A DNA stretch of 64,000 nt. Source: Dama dama. Taxonomy: Eukaryota; Chordata; Mammalia; Artiodactyla; Cervidae. The notes beneath the pieces were generated by a model, which searched no databases, had not been told where the DNA came from, and worked only from the letters and a program-made list of their open reading frames with translations. The translations under genes and the position numbers were made by a program. This document shows positions 53,181 through 64,000 of the stretch, piece by piece; the stretch's first letter is position 1; each line of letters begins with the position of its first letter. The stretch is from NCBI RefSeq assembly GCF_033118175.1, contig NC_083694.1, positions 38,339,608 to 38,403,607 on the forward strand. The letters run 5' to 3'.

Positions 53181-54535
53181 ATAGCAAGTTTGGGGGTCAC
53201 CACTTTCATTTTGGTCCTCGAGGATCTGTGTCACTGAAGTGTGTTTTGGGGGAAAGCTGATGAAGGGATCCGGCCTGCAAAGGTCAGGCCTGGAAGGCCC
53301 ATGCCTGCACTGTAGCCCCCCTTTGGCATGTGAATACAATGTGGATCGGTCTGCTGGGTGTGACCTGCCCCCCCCCCCCAACAGTCCTGGTGCCACAGAC
53401 CAGGTGCTGGTCACTGGCTCTCCCAGGAGATAGGCTGGGGGTGACACATCTCAGTGGTTAGGGACAGACGAGGAAGGAGTGGGAGTTCAGTCTGTTGAGC
53501 CCCGACTTTTCTGACCAAACTTGAGTGGCAGGCTCATTTCTGGATTCAGCATTTCGGACAGGATTCAACTCCTGAAGTTTCCGTGAAATTGCACTTGGCC
53601 TGCAGGCCAGGAATGCAGGGAGGACCCCAGGGGTCTGAGTGGATCTGGGGGTGAGGAGGCCCAACCGGCCCTCCCCAAGGCCCACTGAGAATAAAATCTC
53701 TGTCTTGGCTTCACCAGAACTTCACATCTTCCCAGAGCCCCAAGGGCTCCCGACAGCCAGGCCCAGTCCCACCCTACCCCCTCCTTCTCAGCTGGGATAC
53801 TTTCTTTTTCTGGATCTTTTCCCAGAGGAACCAGGGAAAAAGCCTTGGGCAGGTTCCCAGGAGGCGGCGTCCTCCTCCCTCCTCCAATGGCCACTTGGAG
53901 AGCCTTGAGAGTTGAAGCAAAGAGCTAATTCTGTCCCTTGGCTTAGCCAAGTGCAGGAGAGTGACAAGCACTGAACCCTGGCTCCTGGACTCTCCCGCGG
54001 GGCAGGACAGGATGTGCCAACCCCGCAAAGAAGACTTGGGCCCTGGGAAATGACCCGGATGCCCTGCCCTGGGCTCCTTCCCATCTCCCAAGAGAACCAG
54101 TTTGGAGGTGGGCATGGGGAGGCACCAGATGCGAGCCCATCCCACCATGGTTCCAGGGGACCGGGCTTTCTGGTCTGGCAAAAGGTCAGGAATGGAGTCC
54201 TGTGCCCACCGTCCTGCTCCTGGGGCAAGAAGGCTTGGAGAGGTGAGCTTTCTTCTCCTTGGGCCACACTGATGGTCAGGAGGGACCAAGGGGACAGAAG
54301 GCTCCAGGCCTGGCCGCAGGGCTCGCTCCAGCCCCTACCAAGAGACCCTCTGACGGGGCGGACAACCCATGCCTCAGGAGACACGTCAGTTTGATAGGGG
54401 ACAAAAAAGAACTGGGTCACAAGTATACAAATTCTGCAGCCCAAGTGCCAAGCAGCACAGAGGGATGAGAACAGTTGCAGGACTGGTGGCGGAGGGGTCG
54501 GGGGTGGGACGGGGAGAATGAAGGTCATTTCAGGG
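53181..54535. other. Intergenic, no gene recognised
   Basis: GC-rich unique sequence. Long minus-strand frames here have no recognisable domain. A short C run lies near 53371-53379. Confidence 0.4.
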
Positions 54536-54544
54536 CTCCTGTTT

Positions 54545-54632
54545 TGGGGGGGAGGTGGGTGGGTTCCCTCGTGGGTTCCCTCCCAGGTGGGTTCCTCCCA
54601 GGTGGGTTCCCTCCCTGGGTTCCCTCCCACTA
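54545..54632 (+). repeat. Minisatellite, GTGGGTTCCCTCCCAG-type units
   Basis: About five imperfect tandem units of 14-18 bp built on gtgggttccctccc. Confidence 0.85.
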
Positions 54633-54686
54633 CTGCACCTCTGGATTTCTCTGACTTTCTGGAAAGGCCTTCCAAAGTGGAAGGTT

Positions 54687-55308
54687 CAGTTCAGTTCAGT
54701 CGCTCAGTCGTGTCCGACTTTTTGCGACCCCATGAGTCGCAGCACGCCAGGCCTCCCTGTCCATCACAAACTCCCGGAGTTTACTCAAACTCATGCCCAT
54801 CGAGTCGGTGATGCCATCCAGCCATCTCATCCTCTGTTGTCCCCTTCTCCTCCTGCCCCAAATCCCTCCCAGCATCAGGGTCTTTTCCAGTGAGTCAACT
54901 CTTTGCATGAGGTGGCCAAAGTATTGGAGTTTCAGCTTCAGCATCAGTCCTTCCAATGAACACCCAGGACTTATCTCCTTCAGGATGGACTGGTTGGATC
55001 TCCTTGCAGTCCAAGGGACTCTCAGGAGTCTTCTCCAACACCACAGTTCAAAAGCATCAATTTTTCGGCACTCAGCTTTCTTCATAGTCCAACTCTCACA
55101 TCCATACATGACCACTGGAAAAACCATAGCCTTGACCAGAGGGACCTTTGTTGGCACAGTAATGTCTCTGCTTTTTAATATGCTATCTAGTTTGGTCATA
55201 ACTTTCCTTCCAAGGAGTAAGCGTCTTTTAATTTCACGGCTGCAGTCACCATCTGCAGTGATTTTGGAGCCCCCCAAAATAAAGTCTGACACTGTTTCCA
55301 CTGTGTGG
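54687..55308 (-). mobile_element. BovB LINE 3' portion
   Basis: Reverse-strand BovB C-terminal coding region, open for about 200 codons (reads RMRWLDGITDSM and VVMYGCESWT), followed by the 3' tail at 54687. Strongly 5'-truncated. Relatively young because the frame is still open. Confidence 0.93.
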
Positions 55309-56049
55309 AAGGTAGGGGCTTATTAATAAGAGCCCAGAAGTCTATGTGAGAAGAATCTATACACGGACACCCCTCATCTCCGGCAAAGCCAGGAGGTAAC
55401 AGTGTCCCTTGACACCGAAGGAAGGCTGGGAGCAGCTTGTGGGCACCCCAGTCACTTTGCTATCACTCCCTTTGAGTGGGGCTGTTATACTACAATTCCG
55501 TTTATTAGCATTCCGTAACACACTTCTCTTCATAAACCGAGGGCCTCCTGCTATGGACCAGACCTGGGCCCTGGGGGGCCATGTCCTTCGGCCATGAGAG
55601 GTCCAGCTGTAAACCCCCCATCTCCCTCATGGCCCCCCTGAGACCCTCAGCTTCTAACAACGCAGCAGACCCCTGGGTCCCAGCTTCTCACAGCCCACCA
55701 TGAGACCAGGGGGCCCTCCGAGAGGTGGGAGGCCATGGTATTTGGGGAGAGAAATACCTCCAGACTCTGGGGCCCCACTGGTTCTGAGATCTCCTGTGTG
55801 TGACGTCACCTTTCCCACCTGCAGAAGGGCCCAGACGTTCCTCCCCTCCAGCTTCCTGGGCTGGGAAACTCCAGCGGACGATGCGATGTCGGCAGCTCAG
55901 CTCTGGCAGCTCCTAGCCAGGATCCGGACACCCCCCACCAGGACTCTGGGAGCCACTGTCTTGGCCTGGCCTGGCCTGGCCAGAAGGAAAAGCGTGACTT
56001 AGAAGACCCCAACAAGGCAGTGGGTGCAGAGGCTAGGGAAGCTCTGGGG
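55309..56049. other. Intergenic unique sequence
   Basis: No gene recognised; a short GGCCT tandem lies at about 55963-55982. Confidence 0.4.
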
Positions 56050-56157
56050 TGGTTGCTGTTCAGTCGCTCAGTTGTGTCCAACTTTTTGGGGCCCCATGGA
56101 CTGCAGCCCGCCAGGCTTCCCTGCTCTTTACCATCTCCCAGAGCTGGCTCAGGCTCA
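56050..56157 (-). mobile_element. BovB 3' end fragment
   Basis: Reverse tail (gctgttcagtcgctcagttg … gactgcagcccgccaggctt). Confidence 0.8.
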
Positions 56158-56861
56158 CAGCCCTGGGGAGGGCAGAGCAAAGGAGCCTGATGGGGGTTGG
56201 TGGGGAGGTTCTCCACACAGGAGCTGTCATCCCCCTGCACGCGGTGTGGCAGGGAATGGGGGGAGACACTTCTCTGGCACCTCCCAGCATTGCTGGCTCT
56301 GGACTGGCCCTTTGTGCCCAAGTCTCTCCATGGCTCTGGAAGAAAATAAACACAGAAGTCCCACAGGCTCTGCTGGGAGTGGCAGGATGACCACTGTCCT
56401 GCTGGGAAGCTGCTCTGGGCGCTTGGGTCCCCTCGGGTGGACAGACCTCGGGGGCAGAGCCCTCAAAGAGCCACCCTCCCAGACTGGCTGGCAGGAGAGC
56501 CGGCCGCTCCTCCACAGTGGTGACCTGGGGGGTCACAGAGTTCTCTGGACTGAAACTGCTGTGACTGAGGGTTTCTGCAGGGCCCTGAGGCCAGGTGTCA
56601 GGGGGCCAAATGTACAAAATCCAGTCTGCATGATCAGGCGGAAGGCCCCCTCCAGCCAGGATGTACAGGCTGGCCTCCAGAAACCCCTCGGCGGCTACAC
56701 ACACCTCCCATCCCTGCTTGCCAGCCTCAGACATCTCCTCCGCTGACGTCGCCTCCGGGAGATGACCCACACGCCCACTGCGGTCTAGGTTGCTCCATCT
56801 CAGCCTTCACTTGCTTCCCTCATCACCCATCTCACCATTTTGCCGTTATGATTATTACTTT
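56158..56861. other. Intergenic GC-rich unique sequence
   Basis: No gene recognised; overlapping long frames on both strands carry no known domain. Confidence 0.35.
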
Positions 56862-57120
56862 CATATAGAATGGCTTTATTGAGGTTAAATTCCCACACCG
56901 CACAATCCACCATTGAAAGCATACAATTCAATGGTGCTTAGTGTAGTCACAGGGTTGTGCAACTGTCACCACTAACAACTTTGGGAGCACACACACAGGA
57001 TGTGGTCTTTTGTGTCTGGCTTCTACTTTGCATAATGTTTCCAGGGTTCATCCTCCAAGTCGTAAGTTGTGGCAGGACTTTGTGCCTTTGTGTGGCTAAA
57101 AAAAACAATCTGTGTGTAGA
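56862..57120 (-). mobile_element. Old L1 3' fragment
   Basis: Reverse L1 text (ggctttattgaggttaaattc, catacaattcaatggtgctt, agggttgtgcaactgtcacc). Confidence 0.75.
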
Positions 57121-57473
57121 CTGTGTGTGTCTACCACAGTTGTTTCCAAGGATATTGGGTTTAGTATTATTTGCTTGCTCTCTTGGTCTGTCTGGCCCTC
57201 TCGACCATCCACCCCAGGAGCCCAAGGGCAGGTCCACCTCTCAGGACCTAGGAGAGTGCAAGACGCAGACGACACTTGGTAAATATTTGCTGTCTGAGTG
57301 AAGAGGGGACAGAACCTTTGTCAGAGGCAACCAATGCACCCTGTCCTCCCAGCCACCTTTCCGGATCCATCCACATGGGTCCCCTGAGTAATAAAACCAA
57401 CATTTATGATTACATGTTCAGACGCCACCCCGGGGTTTCTCCCTATGGCACCCTTCACGTCAATCCTCAAGTC

Positions 57474-57757
57474 AATCCTGAATGAAATCAACCCTGAATA
57501 TTCATACGGAAGGACTGTTGCTGAAGCTCCAATACTTTGGCCACCTGATGCGAAGAGCCGGCTCATTGGAAAAGACCATGATTCTGGGAAAGACTGAAGG
57601 CAAATGGAGAAGAGGACAGCAGAGGATGAGATGGTTGAATGGCATCACCGACTCAATGGACATGAATTTGAGCAAACTTCAGGAGATGGTGAAGGGCGGG
57701 GAAGCCCGATGTGCTGCAGTCCATGGGATTGCAAAGAGTCGGACACGACTGAGCAAC
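57474..57757 (+). mobile_element. BovB 3' fragment
   Basis: Forward BovB 3' coding end and tail (aatactttggccacctgatg … gtcggacacgactgagcaac). Confidence 0.9.
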
Positions 57758-58690
57758 TGGAAAACTCCTGGCATCTTGGTCGGGATAACTGTTTGTCGGG
57801 AGTTATCCTGTGTACCACCGGCCATTTGGCAGCACACCTGGTCTCTACTCACTAGAGTCCAGGAGCGCCTTCCCTTCCTAGTTGTGAGAACTAGAAACAT
57901 TTCTGCAAATGTCCACAGGGAGGTAATTCACCCCCAGCAGAGAAGTCCTGGTCTGCCCACGTTTTCATTTCTTTTCCATCACAACCTGGAGCAGTGGGAG
58001 GCAGAATTATTGGCCGTTGAGGAGATGCCCAGAGTTTGGTGGTCTGACCACAGAGATACCAGCAGTAGAATCGGGGCCTGAAGCCTCTGCCCCCAGGGGT
58101 AGGTCCTGGGCCCCCAGGTGGGACCCAATGACCCAGGGGACCTCAGACTCCTCGGGCCAGCTAGGCCACCACTTGACTTTCTCTTTCTTTGGACTCAGTT
58201 TGAAAACTCCCTCACACTGCCCTCTTGGTGAGTTGAGCCAAGGCTGTAGAATTTTCTGGGCCAGCCTACTTGCCACCAGCACTCCACCACCACCCCCAGC
58301 CAAATCCTTATCATTCTTTTCATTTTTCAGTGTTCACAAGACAAAGGAAATAAGCACTCAGAAGGAAGCACAAGCTGTGTTTGTTCCTTGCTGCTGCTTC
58401 CATGTAACAGGATCCTGCTTGGGGAGGTCACACTGGGGACCACGAGCAGAGCCAAGGCCGGGGCTGCCCGGGGCCATGTTCATGTCCACAGTTCTGGCCC
58501 GTGCAGAATGACACGAGGCAGAGCGTCTCCCAAATGCCACGTAGCATGGGCTTCTTGCTGTGGGTTCTGGCCTGACCCACATCTTCTCAGCCACACTGGG
58601 TCCCCACTGGCTGAGGGCCAGCTTCAGGGCTGGAGGAGCCTGAGCCATGGAACCGGCAGAGAAGGGGAGAGTCTGGACTTAGGATCTCAG
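57758..58690. other. Intergenic unique sequence
   Basis: No gene or clear repeat recognised. Confidence 0.35.
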
Positions 58691-58699
58691 TCCCTGGGG

Positions 58700-58900
58700 C
58701 TGAGATTCCAGTTGTTGGATCTTGAGCAGGTAAATTAACCTCCTTAAGCCTCAGTTTCCTTGTCTGTAGGATGGGACCAATAGTCCTGCTCTCTAGTGAG
58801 CTGTTTGTGACGATTAAAGAAGGAAAACACATAATAATTGATGCATGTGTGCTTAGTATTACTAAATGCCAGGATATGCCAAGTGAATTAATAAATACCA
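58700..58900 (+). mobile_element. MIR fragment
   Basis: MIR text (cttaagcctcagtttccttgt … gtaggatgggaccaatag). Confidence 0.72.
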
Positions 58901-59009
58901 AGCATGGTATAAATTAATCCATTTAGATGATGCATATTTTATAATAAAAGTAATAAATTTATTGTGACTAGTACATGACAGACCCTCAGTGCTTCATATG
59001 TATTTAATA

Positions 59010-59106
59010 ATGGTGTGCGTGCTAAGTTGCTTCAGTCATGTTTGACTCTGTGTGACCCTATAGACTATAGCCCTCCAGGTTCCTCTGTCCATGGGATTCT
59101 CCAGGC
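59010..59106 (-). mobile_element. Partial Bov-tA SINE
   Basis: Reverse 3' part only (gttgcttcagtcatgtttgac … gggattctccaggcat). Confidence 0.85.
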
Positions 59107-59282
59107 ATTTTTAAATATCCCAGTACATAGGAAACAGAGGCAGGGAGTGAGGCAGTTATCACTTGAGGCTCGCTACCCGGCTAGTGACTGGCAGACCTGG
59201 GATCTGAACCCCAGAGTCTAACTGCAAAGCCCTTGTACTTAACCCCTGGGTTTCACAGCTTCTTGAATAAGAAGCCTAGAAC

Positions 59283-59822
59283 AGTTTGCCCTCCGTACTC
59301 ATGGGTTCCAAATCTGTTGAGTCAACCAACTGTGGATCAAAAGTACTTTTTTAAAAAATTCCAGGAAATTTCAAAAGGCAAAACTTGAATTTACTGGCCA
59401 AGCAAATATTTACATAGTATTTACATCATATTTATAGCTATTTACATAGCATTGACATTGTATCAGGTATTATAAGTAACTGATTAATAGTATTAATCTA
59501 TTAATAGTATTGTCTGACTCCTTGCGACCCCATGGACTGTAGCCTGCCAAGCTCCTCTGTCCATGGGATTCTCTAGGCAAGAATATTGGGTAGGTAGCCA
59601 TTTCCACCCTCAGAGGATCTTCCCCACTCAGGAATCCAATCCGGATCTCTTGCACTGCAGGCAGATATTTTACCATCTGAGCCACCAGGGAAGCCTGGAC
59701 GATGTGCCAAGGTTATATGCAAATACTACACCGTTTTATATAAGGGACTTGAGCATCCAAGAATTTGGTATCCACCAGGGGTCCTGGAACCACTTCCCCT
59801 GAGGATACCAAGGGATGGCTGT
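59283..59822 (-). mobile_element. MER2/Tigger-type DNA transposon remnant
   Basis: Inner text (caaccaactgtggatcaaaa, tatttacatagcattgacat, ggttatatgcaaatactaca, ataagggacttgagcatcc) and a worn inverted terminal end (ggataccaagggatggctg) fit MER2-type elements. Interrupted by a Bov-tA. Confidence 0.75.
59504..59697 (-). mobile_element. Bov-tA SINE nested in the Tigger remnant
   Basis: Reverse copy (tgtctgactccttgcgaccc … gccaccagggaagcc). Confidence 0.9.
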
Positions 59823-60055
59823 GTGTAAAGTGAGCAGAGTACAACACTTGCCATTATTCATTAACATCGTTATCCGACTAGGCAGCGAGGCTTCTCCCTG
59901 GCTGATCCACATCCACTGTTGCTGTCAGATTCCAGCACCTCCGGCCCAGCTGTGAGCCCCGTTCCCATAGCAGGTGGGCCAAGTCAGATCAGCCTAGGTG
60001 GGCATCTGAGGCTCTTCTGTGATCAGACACGTATAAGGTGAGTCTCCTTTCAGAG

Positions 60056-60243
60056 GGCTTCCCAGGTGGCACTAGTGGTAAAGAACCTGCCTGCAATGCA
60101 GGAGATGCCAGAGATATGGGTTTGATTCCTGGGTCTGGAAGATCCCCTGGTAAGGGCAACCCACTCCAGTATTCTTGCCTGAAGAATCCCATGGACAGAG
60201 GAGCCTGGTGGATACAACTGAAGCAACTTAGCACACACACAGG
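60056..60243 (+). mobile_element. Bov-tA SINE with target-site duplication
   Basis: Forward. Flanked by ctcctttcagag (60044-60055) and ctccttccagag (60244-60255), one mismatch. Confidence 0.92.
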
Positions 60244-60649
60244 CTCCTTCCAGAGCTTGCTGGGGTCAGCCCTGCTCTCTTGACCATGGCCTGGGAGGGA
60301 GGGAGTGTCTACTATTTCAGTGCCCCAGCCTCTCCTCAGACACACCTTCTCTAGGCCCCTGAGGTACAAAGCTGGTGCCCATGGACAGACTGTGCCCCAG
60401 CACTCTACCAGGTGCTCCAAGGGACACCAAACAGTTCACGAAGTGCCAGCTCAGGGCATGAACAGTGGTGACCCAGGCAGGAGTCTAACGTGCCCAGAGC
60501 CGTTGCCTTCCGTGTTTACCCCAGCCCCTCCCTGAGGGCACAAGGACTGCTGGCTTCAGCAGCAGACACAGATTCCACCTTCAGACTTTCTAGAGTGGGT
60601 GTTGGGAGCTCAGAATGGCCTGCGTGCGTGCTGAGAGCTCCTGAATGCT

Positions 60650-60862
60650 AACTCACTTCAGTCGTGTCCAACTCTGTGTGACCCTAAGGACTATAGCCTG
60701 CCAGGCTCCTCTGTCCATGGGATTTCCCAGGCAAGAATACTGGAGGGGGTAGCCATTCCCTTCTCCAGGGGATCTTCCTTATCCAGGGCTCGAACCTGCA
60801 TCTCTTAGTTCTCCTGCATTGGCAGGCAAGCTCTTTACCACTAGCGCCACCTGGGAAGCTTC
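60650..60862 (-). mobile_element. Bov-tA SINE
   Basis: Reverse copy (acttcagtcgtgtccaactc … gcgccacctgggaagc). Confidence 0.92.
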
Positions 60863-61510
60863 AGAGTAGCCTGGGCTACCAAAAACAGGGCTTGAAAACT
60901 GGGCAGAGTCCACGGGATACAGATGGCCCCCAGCCCCAGATCCTGCCACAGGAAGGTCTGGACCCTGGGCCACCCTGCTGGCCCTGGACAATCTCTGCTG
61001 CTGCTACCACTGAAGAAAATTACCCCATCCCACTAGTCCACATCACTTGCTTGGGTCAAAGGCTGGGGGAATATTTGATTGGTGGAGCCATCATTGCATG
61101 TGCAAGCCTCGGGAGCCTGGAGCAGGGAGAGCAAACATGCTTGTCTGTGGCTTTCGGTCAGGAGTTCCCCTAGAACCACCCTGAGCTTCAGACAAGAACT
61201 GGTGCCCTGACCAGCATTGGATACTGGCAGCCTCCCTGAGTGGCTATGAGTCCCACTCACAATGATTTTTGCTTAGGCAAAAGGTGAAATTGGTTCAAAT
61301 AAGTAAAAAGCCCATTGATAGTCAGTTTCAGGTATGGCTGGATCCAGAGGTGCAAGCAGTGCTTCCAGTACTTGGTTTAGGGCTCAATTTCTCTGTCCTC
61401 CAATTCCATATCCTCTTTGTTGGCTTGATTCTCAGATGTCTTATTCTAGTTATGGCAAGCTGGCTCCTCAGTTCCATCCTCACACTCTCCCAGATTCAAA
61501 GGCAGAAAGA
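60863..61510. other. Intergenic unique sequence
   Basis: No gene or repeat recognised. Confidence 0.35.
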
Positions 61511-61858
61511 AGGACTTTCCTGGTGGCATGGTGGGTAAGAATCTGCCTGACAACACAGGGGACATGGGCTCTATCCCCAATCTGGGAAGATTCCACATGC
61601 CATGGAGCAACTAAGCCTGTGAGCCACAACTACTGAATCTGTGTGTCCCAATTTTACTGAAGCCCTCATGCCTGAAGCCCATGCTCCACAACAAGAGGAG
61701 CCATAACAATGAGAACCCTGTGCATGGCGACAGAGAGTAGTCCCCACTTGCTTCAACTAGAGAAAGCCCAGGCAAAGCAATGAAGACCCAGTGCATCAAA
61801 AAATAGATAGTTATATAAATAACCAAAAATTAATAAATCTTATTTATTAAAAAAAAAA
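61511..61858 (+). mobile_element. Long CHR-type SINE
   Basis: Forward full-length copy (ggactttcctggtggcatgg … gcaatgaagacccagtgc) with A/T-rich tail. Confidence 0.88.
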
Positions 61859-62689
61859 TAGCAGAAGAAAAAAGGAGAAATTGTGTCCAAAGAGTTAGCT
61901 CTGATTCGTTCTCATTGGATTGATTTGAGTCACATGAACCAATCACAGTGGTCAGAGGAATGTAGTGCTCTGATTGGTCAGTGCTAAGTCATGTGATCCA
62001 TCTTTACAGCCAGGGAGGGAATCTAACCCATTGAAACACATGGGCTGAGAATTGGAGAGGGGTGGTTCCCCAAAGGTCCAGTGGAGTGCCCTGGCCAGAA
62101 GAGAGAAAGGACACTGGGTAGCAGAAACAACTGTCACCAGAATGACCGTTGATGGACTCCACGACTTGCCCCTGGACTTTTTGGAGTGGCAGCTGGCCAT
62201 GCCCAGCCAGGCAGTCCTGAGATCCCAGAGCGGGACTTTCGCCTCTCTTGACTGACAGTTGGCCTAAGTGGTGACGGGCAGTTGGCAGCCCCACGCTCGA
62301 CCGCTGGCCCCTCTGACTGGCAGTCAGTGGGCCACCTGGTGAGCAGTTGGCTGACTCAGTGCTTGGCAAGTGACTAGTCCTGTCTGGAAGTCCTTCATGG
62401 GGCCGTCCTGAGGTCCAGAGGTGAGATCTCCAGGGTCCACACCATCCCACCCAGCCTCACCCTAGCACCATCTCTCCCCACCCGGGAGAGGGAGGCTGAG
62501 GCTGCTTACAAAGGCTTTTGGAGGAGCCCCTGTCCAGTGGCAATAAGAGGCCGTTTGGGGCCAGTAGTGCACTCTGGGAGCCAGGGGAGAATGGTCTTAG
62601 AATGAGGGGATTCAGGAATTGTTAGAATGGATGTGTGGTTTTCCCCTGTTCATTTGGTGTCACTCAGCTTCCAACAAAGAGCTCTGAAA
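61859..62689. other. Intergenic sequence with clustered CCAAT motifs
   Basis: Three CCAAT/ATTGG cores at about 61914-61980 (cattggattg, accaatcaca, tgattggtca). May be an old repeat end; no gene recognised. Confidence 0.35.
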
Positions 62690-62703
62690 GGCTGGCCTGG
62701 GTC

Positions 62704-62738
62704 AGGCCCTGGCGGGTAACAGGCCCTGGCGGGTAGCA
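62704..62738 (+). repeat. Short tandem duplication
   Basis: The unit aggccctggcgggta is present twice, separated by 2 bases. Confidence 0.85.
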
Positions 62739-62739
62739 G

Positions 62740-63500
62740 TGAACTTAACAGACATCGCTTGTCCTCACTGAGCTTTCAGCCCATCAGGGAGAGGGAGCCT
62801 GGGTCGAGTCATGACCTGTTAGACAGTGTGGAGATGGTGGTCCAGAGAGCGGGCACGTAAGCTGAGACCTGGGGGAGACCCCGACAGGAGGATCAGAGAG
62901 GGAAGACTCAGGTAAAGAAGAGCTTAGGGCAATGAACAGAGGCTGGAGTGAAGGATACTTGGGTGAGGGGCCACAGGGGTCCATAGAGTCAAGGAGGCCA
63001 AATCGTAGGGGGCATGACGGGCCCTGGTTTACGACATTCTCCTGAGGGAGAAAGCATTTGAGTGGGGCAGTGTCATGAGCAGACTTGAATTTTATTTATT
63101 TATTTATGGTTGCGCTGTGTCTCCGTTGTGCATGGGCTTTCTCTGGTTTTGGCAAGCAGGGGTTACTCTCTAGTTGTAGGGAGTGGGCTTCCCATTGCGG
63201 TGGCTTCTCTCGTTGCGGAGCATGGGCTCTAACACACGGGCTGATAGTTTTGGTGCCTGGGCTTAGTTGCCCCGCAGCACGTGGAATCTTCCCGGGCCAG
63301 CAATCAAACCCATGTCCCCTGCATTGGGGGATTCTTAACCACTGGATCACCAGGGAAGCCCCAGACTTGCATTTTAGAAAGATCATTCTGGACCCAGAGA
63401 AATCTGATTATGGAGGAGGCTGAAGCAGAGAGTGGTTCAGTAATCAGGCTGAGAACCAGAGGTAACCCAGGGCAGGAGGGGGCAGATGTAGAGAAGCAGG
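62740..63500. mobile_element. Old L2-like repeat split by a CHR SINE
   Basis: Text on both sides of the SINE resembles old mammalian repeats (gagcagacttgaatttta, gatcattctggacccagag). Family uncertain. Confidence 0.35.
63095..63361 (-). mobile_element. CHR-type SINE with target-site duplication
   Basis: Reverse copy. Flanked by cagacttgaatttta (63080-63094) and cagacttgcatttta (63362-63376), one mismatch in 15. Confidence 0.9.
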
Positions 63501-63889
63501 TGATTTGAAGCAACACTGGGGTGGGAGGCAGGACAGACAGGCTGGGAGCTGCCTCCACGCACTGTTAGTACACCAGCTGCGGAGCGATGTGGATGTGGGA
63601 TGTCACCGTCCTTGCATGGATGAGGGACTCCCTGTCTGCTCACAGCCCACGTGTGCACACGCATGAGTGCCCGGTGAGTCTGTGTGCATCTGGGCATGTG
63701 GTGGAGCAAGTGGAGGACGGACCCCTGAAGTGTGGGGATGGAGGAGTGCGAGGTGGGACTCGCACTCGCATAGTTCACTCTTTATGCATCCTTGTGTTTC
63801 CACTGGCTCCTGGGACATGTGTTGCTTTTATAGTTGCTAAAAAGGGATCTTAATGAGAGTATGAAAAGTGAGAACCAGAGAGAGGACGG

Positions 63890-64000
63890 TGGCTGAGAGC
63901 CTGGCTTTGGGGTCAGAGCGACCCAGGTTGGAATCCTCGTCCTGTTATGAACGACTTGGAGCCTGCGGAGGGTGACTTGGCCACCCCCCGGCCTGTCTTC
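63890..64000 (+). mobile_element. MIR fragment, cut by the window end
   Basis: MIR text (gagcctggctttggggtcag … gttggaatcctcgtcctg). Confidence 0.6.

Noticed and set aside
53788..54675. Minus-strand 295-codon frame
   Set aside because: Runs through the minisatellite, has no recognisable domain and uses low-complexity Pro/Gly/Ser text; coding status would need conservation.
54696..55301. 201-codon minus frame as a host gene
   Set aside because: It is the C-terminal part of a BovB LINE polyprotein, not a host gene.
56024..56770. Open frames of about 240 codons on both strands
   Set aside because: Both strands open at the same place in GC-rich DNA, and each includes BovB tail sequence; no family match.
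51231..64000. Neighbouring gene (VPS13D lies on this side in human)
   Set aside because: No exon of VPS13D or any other gene was recognised; in human the gap is tens of kilobases, longer than this window leaves.
1..64000. CRISPR array, phage, operon or defence system
   Set aside because: The repeats are dispersed SINE/LINE copies with target duplications, and the only gene is a spliced vertebrate gene; nothing prokaryotic is present.

Overview
The window is bovid/ruminant nuclear DNA. BovB (RTE) LINE pieces and dozens of Bov-tA/Bov-A2 SINEs occur only together in ruminant genomes, and CHR-type tRNA-Glu SINEs, old MIR/L2 copies and mammalian L1 3' ends are mixed in. I cannot separate cattle from sheep, goat or a relative by eye. 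Repeat boundaries were read by eye and are good to about 10-20 bp.

One protein-coding gene is present: a complete, intact DHRS3 (retSDR1/SDR16C1, all-trans-retinal reductase) on the + strand. Its six coding exons are 4810-5004, 40079-40222, 40883-41002, 41349-41587, 46985-47110 and 50705-50789. All introns are GT-AG. The exons total 909 nt, that is 302 residues plus a stop, the same length as human DHRS3. A CpG-rich promoter precedes exon 1. The 3'UTR ends near an AATAAA at 51204. Intron 1 is 35 kb and holds most of the candidate regulatory sequence.

Layout: 1-3470 is upstream flank (an L1 end split by a SINE, then mostly unique sequence). 3470-5170 is the promoter CpG island with exon 1. 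5005-40078 is intron 1, including a second CpG-dense island at about 23930-24350 with a consensus DR5 retinoic-acid response element (24208-24224). A strongly C-rich 500-bp tract follows that island. Intron 1 also has an RFX X-box palindrome (16894), a DR1 nuclear-receptor cluster (28894) and a BovB copy with large internal deletions (about 29840-31022). 40079-50789 holds exons 2-6 with SINE-rich introns. 51230-64000 is downstream intergenic DNA with BovB, L1, MER2/Tigger-like and SINE copies and no recognised gene.

How it fits together: DHRS3 lowers retinoic-acid synthesis by reducing retinal to retinol, and the gene is known to be induced by retinoic acid. A consensus DR5 element in an intronic CpG island is a plausible cis-element for that negative feedback. 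I found no operon, CRISPR array, phage, viral gene or novel multigene system; the interesting signals are regulatory motifs and transposon structures.
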